Positions 60,984 to 64,000 of a stretch of DNA of 64,000 bases are shown here, piece after piece. The stretch covers positions 2,604,001-2,668,000 of the forward strand of contig OZ244944.1 of NCBI GenBank assembly GCA_965222335.1, given 5' to 3'. The notes under the pieces are model-generated. The model made no database searches. It had not been told where the DNA came from and saw nothing but the letters and a program-made list of their open reading frames with translations. The position numbers were made by a program, and so were the translations under genes. Positions within the stretch are counted from its first letter, which is position 1. Each line of letters opens with the position of its first letter. This stretch comes from G965222335 sp965222335 (GTDB taxonomy: Bacteria > Pseudomonadota > Gammaproteobacteria > Pseudomonadales > Halieaceae).

Positions 60984-63470
60984 GTGGCGGAACGGTTTCA
61001 TATTGCAGTCGTAGGCGCCGGGCCGGCGGGCCTCAGTGCCGCCGGCCGCGCCGCGCATTATGACGCCGAGTCCGGCGCGCAGCAGCCGAGCTATGTCCTG
61101 CTGGAGGGCTTCAATACCTTCGCCAAGACCATCCAGAAGTACCAGAAGGGCAAGCACGTCATGGACGAGCCCGGTTTCCTCAACCTGCGCAGCGAGGTGG
61201 ATTTCACCGCCGGCAAGCGCGAGGAGATCCTGGGCGGCTGGCAGGCAGCCATCGACAGTGGCCTGAATATCCGCTACGACAGCGAAGTGGTGGGCATTGA
61301 GGGCGAGAAGGGGGATTTCCGCCTCAAGCTGCAGAATGGCGGCGTGGTCGAAGCCGAGTATATCGTTTTCTCCATCGGCACCCAGGGCAATCCGCGCACC
61401 CTGGGCGTGCCCGGCGACGCCGAGTCGGATTTCGTCCGCTACACCCTGGACGACCCCGCCGACTTCAAGGACGAGACCATCGTTGTGGTGGGCGCCGGCG
61501 ACGCCGCGATCGAGAACGCGATCGCCCTGGCGGATTACAACAAGGTCTACATCATCAACCGGCGCAACGAATTCAGCCGCGCCAAGGACGGCAACCTGAA
61601 CGCGGTCCTGGCGGCGATTAACGACAAGAACCGGCCTTTCTACTGCCACTACGAGAGCAGCGTGGCGAGCCTGGAACTGCCGCCGGCACCCGGCCAGCCG
61701 GGCACCCTGGTGCTGAATACGCCCGCCGGGGAAGAGACGATTGCCTGCCACCGGATCATCGCCCGCCTGGGGACGATTCCGCCGCGCAAGTTCGTTGAGG
61801 ACTGCGGCATTGTGATAGCCAGCCAGAGCGCCGAAGCGGTCCCGGACGTGGACCGTCACTACCAGAGCAACGTACCCGGCCTGTACATCATCGGCGCCCT
61901 CGGCGGCTACCCGCTGATCAAGCAGGCGATGAACCAGGGTTACGACGTGGTGGAGTTCATCCACGGCAAGGACACCAAGCCCGCGGACTACCCCCTCCTC
62001 CAGGACCAGTTCTCCGGCCTGCCCTACGTGATGGACGCCGAGGACGTGCTCGACCTGTACCAGCGGCGGGTGCCGATGTTCCGGCACATGAACCCCCTGG
62101 CCTTCCGCGAGCTGATTATCGAGAGCCGGATTATTGTCAGCCTGCCGCCGGAGGAGCTGGCCCAGGTCAAGCAGGGCGGCGAACGCTCGACCCAGTTCGT
62201 GCCCGCCGGGGAGCCGGTCTACCGCAACGGCGAATTCAGCACCACTTTCTACACCCTGGTCGAGGGTGAGGTGCAGCTGCAGCTGGAGGCCGACGGCCCC
62301 TGGCACACGATCAGCCCGGGGCAGTTCTTCGGCGAGATGAGTCTGATCTCCGGGCGCCCGCGCCAGGGCGATGCGGTGGTGTCCCGGGACAGCATCCTGA
62401 TCGAGACCCCGCGCCGGATCATGGTCAAGCTGATGAACTCCAACGAGGAGGTGCGCAGCGGTATCGACCGGGTTTTCGTGATGCGCGCCCTGCAGGCGGC
62501 GTTCCGGCCCAACCTGACCCTGGACGAACTGGCGGATATCGCCGGGCGCGTCGAGACCTGCCAGTTCAAGGCCGGCGAGACCCTGTTCGAGGCGGGGGAG
62601 GAGGGCGACTGCCTGCACCTCATCCGCAGCGGCACGGTGATGCTGACCCGGGGTGGCGCCAATCTCGTGGTTGCCCAGAATCACTCGGGCGAGCTGGTCG
62701 GACAAATGGCCCTGATGGGCGCGCCGCGACGTCGCGACACCGCTACCGCGGCGGTGCGCACGGAAACCGTGCTGATCCGGCGGCCGGAGTTCCTGGCCCT
62801 GGTCAACAGCCAGCCGGACCACGTCGCCACCCTGCAGGGGCGGCTCAGCAATATGCTGCAGAAAACCAATGCCATGGCCTCCCAGCCCGAGGCGGCCCGG
62901 GCCATCGGCTTCCTGATGGGTGAGGGGCTGGGCGAGGCGACCAATGCCCTGGTGATCGATGAAGACCTGTGCGTGGGCTGTGACAACTGTGAGCGCGCCT
63001 GCGCCGAGACCCACGGCGGCATCTCCCGCCTGGATCGCGAGTCCGGCGCCTCGATGGCGGGGCTGCACGTGCCGATCTCCTGCCGCCACTGCGAACTGCC
63101 CCACTGCATGAAGGACTGCCCGCCGGATGCGATCCGCCGCTCCGCCAATGGCGAGGTCTTTATCAGTGACAGCTGCATCGGCTGTGGCAACTGTGAAACC
63201 AACTGTCCCTACGACGCGATCAAGCTCAGCTATGCTGCGCCCCCCAAGCCGGGCCTGCTGTCCTGGTTGTTCTTTGGTCGCGGCCCGGGTCCCGGCGAGC
63301 CGGAACAGTTCGAGCCCTCTGCCGCGGCCAGGGACGTGGGCAAGAAAGCGGTCAAGTGCGACGCCTGCATGGGGCGCCCGGGCGGTCCCGCCTGCGTGCG
63401 TGCCTGCCCCACGGGCGCTGCGGTGCGCCTGGCGCCTGAGCAGTTCGCCGAACTGGTGGAGGGCCACTGA
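60984..63470 (+). CDS. FAD/NAD(P) oxidoreductase fused to two cyclic-nucleotide-binding domains and 4Fe-4S ferredoxin domain
   Basis: An 828-residue cytosolic protein. Residues 1-330: two-dinucleotide-fold flavoprotein (VVGAGPAGLSAAG, VVVGAGDAAIENAIA, GLYIIGALGGYPLI) of the thioredoxin-reductase superfamily but without the CxxC disulfide. Residues ~382-495 and ~502-615: two cNMP-binding-like domains (GQFFGEMSLISGRPR; GELVGQMALMGAPRRRDTAT). Residues ~660-810: four Cys clusters (CVGCDNCERAC, CRHCELPHCMKDCP, CIGCGNCETNCP, CDACMGRPGGPACVRACP) like DMSO-reductase B subunits. The GTG start follows GGGGAGAG. TGATG overlap with the next gene. Confidence 0.93.
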   Translation: MAERFHIAVVGAGPAGLSAAGRAAHYDAESGAQQPSYVLLEGFNTFAKTIQKYQKGKHVMDEPGFLNLRSEVDFTAGKREEILGGWQAAIDSGLNIRYDSEVVGIEGEKGDFRLKLQNGGVVEAEYIVFSIGTQGNPRTLGVPGDAESDFVRYTLDDPADFKDETIVVVGAGDAAIENAIALADYNKVYIINRRNEFSRAKDGNLNAVLAAINDKNRPFYCHYESSVASLELPPAPGQPGTLVLNTPAGEETIACHRIIARLGTIPPRKFVEDCGIVIASQSAEAVPDVDRHYQSNVPGLYIIGALGGYPLIKQAMNQGYDVVEFIHGKDTKPADYPLLQDQFSGLPYVMDAEDVLDLYQRRVPMFRHMNPLAFRELIIESRIIVSLPPEELAQVKQGGERSTQFVPAGEPVYRNGEFSTTFYTLVEGEVQLQLEADGPWHTISPGQFFGEMSLISGRPRQGDAVVSRDSILIETPRRIMVKLMNSNEEVRSGIDRVFVMRALQAAFRPNLTLDELADIAGRVETCQFKAGETLFEAGEEGDCLHLIRSGTVMLTRGGANLVVAQNHSGELVGQMALMGAPRRRDTATAAVRTETVLIRRPEFLALVNSQPDHVATLQGRLSNMLQKTNAMASQPEAARAIGFLMGEGLGEATNALVIDEDLCVGCDNCERACAETHGGISRLDRESGASMAGLHVPISCRHCELPHCMKDCPPDAIRRSANGEVFISDSCIGCGNCETNCPYDAIKLSYAAPPKPGLLSWLFFGRGPGPGEPEQFEPSAAARDVGKKAVKCDACMGRPGGPACVRACPTGAAVRLAPEQFAELVEGH

Positions 63471-64000
63471 TGCGCACCGGGATTCTCGCCTGGCGCGACT
63501 ACCGTTACGGCAAGTGGGCGGTGCTGCTGTCGGTGATAGCGGTTGGCCTCTACCTCAGCCAGACCCTCGATCCCGCCCAGCCCCCCAACGGCGGCACCTG
63601 GCAGGGTTATGTACTGGGCACGGTGGGCGCGCTGCTGATTGTCTGGCTCAGCCTGCTGGGCCTGCGCAAGCGCCGCTACAGTTCCACCGCCGGCACCGTA
63701 CAGGGCTGGACCTCGGCCCACGTCTATCTCGGCGCGGCGGTGCTGCTGGTGGCGACCCTGCACAGCGCCGCCCAGGTGGGCTGGAACGTGCACACCCTGG
63801 CCTATGTGCTGATGTGCGCGGTGATCTTCTCCGGCTTTTACGGCCTTTACGTCTACGTGCATTTCCCCGGCCGCCTGGCCGGCAACGCCGCCGGCAAGGA
63901 CCGTGACACCTGGCTGGAAGAGCTGGCGAGCCTGGACGACAACATCCGCGATGCGGTGGATGGCTGCGACGCCGAGCTGCAGGGCATGGCCCTCAGCGCC
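63470..64000 (+). CDS. Membrane protein with histidines placed like heme-b ligands (3' end outside window)
   Basis: The first 177 residues are visible. At least four membrane helices (about 17-31, 46-65, 83-101 and 109-130) and a following cytosolic part (DRDTWLEELASLDDNIRDAV). Helix three has His-x13-His (AHVYLG ... TLHSA), the spacing of heme ligands in b-type cytochromes, and two more His flank helix four. The ATG overlaps the TGA of the preceding gene, so it is a likely membrane partner of that flavo-iron-sulfur protein. The family was not recognised. Confidence 0.72.
   Translation, partial: MRTGILAWRDYRYGKWAVLLSVIAVGLYLSQTLDPAQPPNGGTWQGYVLGTVGALLIVWLSLLGLRKRRYSSTAGTVQGWTSAHVYLGAAVLLVATLHSAAQVGWNVHTLAYVLMCAVIFSGFYGLYVYVHFPGRLAGNAAGKDRDTWLEELASLDDNIRDAVDGCDAELQGMALSA

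Noticed and set aside
60876..63467. An 863-codon open frame antisense to the cNMP/Fe-S flavoprotein gene
   Set aside because: The plus-strand frame has clear FAD, cNMP and ferredoxin motifs. The antisense frame is His/Gly/Ala-rich and without motifs, as expected from GC-rich third positions.

Overview
This is a chromosomal window of high-GC DNA from a gammaproteobacterium. Gene content and order (queG-nnrD-tsaE-amiB-mutL-miaA-hfq-hflX-hflK-hflC-hisZ-purA, rnr-rlmB-rpsF-rpsR-rplI-dnaB, psd-rsgA-orn) point to a marine Cellvibrionales/Halieaceae-like or pseudomonad-related lineage. The lineage is an inference from gene order, protein flavour and the presence of hisZ; no rRNA gene lies in the window. 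No complete insertion sequence, prophage or CRISPR array was seen, but there are two MITE-like elements and several REP-like palindromes.

Layout. 1-14.8 kb: mixed housekeeping and stress genes (nitronate monooxygenase-like, fasciclin, PAPS reductase, fRMsr, transglutaminase/TPR lipoprotein, PPOX, SDR, SYLF, asnS, RNase II-like, PIN-PhoH, psd, rsgA), with MITE-like elements after the SYLF and PhoH genes. 14.9-34.9 kb: orn, then the queG-to-purA backbone known from E. coli. A five-gene envelope and phosphosignalling block is inserted between orn and queG: a LysM/TPR lipoprotein, a membrane FHA protein, a TPR lipoprotein, a NodB deacetylase lipoprotein and a Ser/Thr kinase. 34.9-46.5 kb, between purA and rnr: a second accessory block with an AraC-type HTH protein, M48 peptidase plus LemA, a molybdopterin oxidoreductase, and an amidoligase/Anbu locus (ATP-grasp, alpha-E, zinc peptidase, HAD, Anbu, transglutaminase).

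46.5-57.5 kb: tRNA-Leu(CAG), then rnr-rlmB-rpsF-rpsR-DUF2232-rplI-dnaB. Convergent to dnaB are two overlapping genes for possible helicase loaders: a lambda P-like protein and a protein with three DnaT-type repeats. radA follows. 57.5-64 kb: a tandem set with a non-RD Ser/Thr kinase, a SEL1/caspase-fold lipoprotein lacking both catalytic dyad residues, an 828-residue protein joining FAD/NAD(P), two cyclic-nucleotide-binding-like domains and ferredoxin clusters, and a membrane protein with histidines placed like heme ligands. The last gene is cut by the window end.

The best candidates for an undescribed system are the 57.5-64 kb signalling/redox locus, the kinase-FHA-lipoprotein block at 15.6-20.8 kb (the two kinases share a Thr-Val-Leu tail motif that could recruit FHA domains), and the P-like/DnaT-like pair beside dnaB. 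All functional links between neighbours are inferences from gene order.
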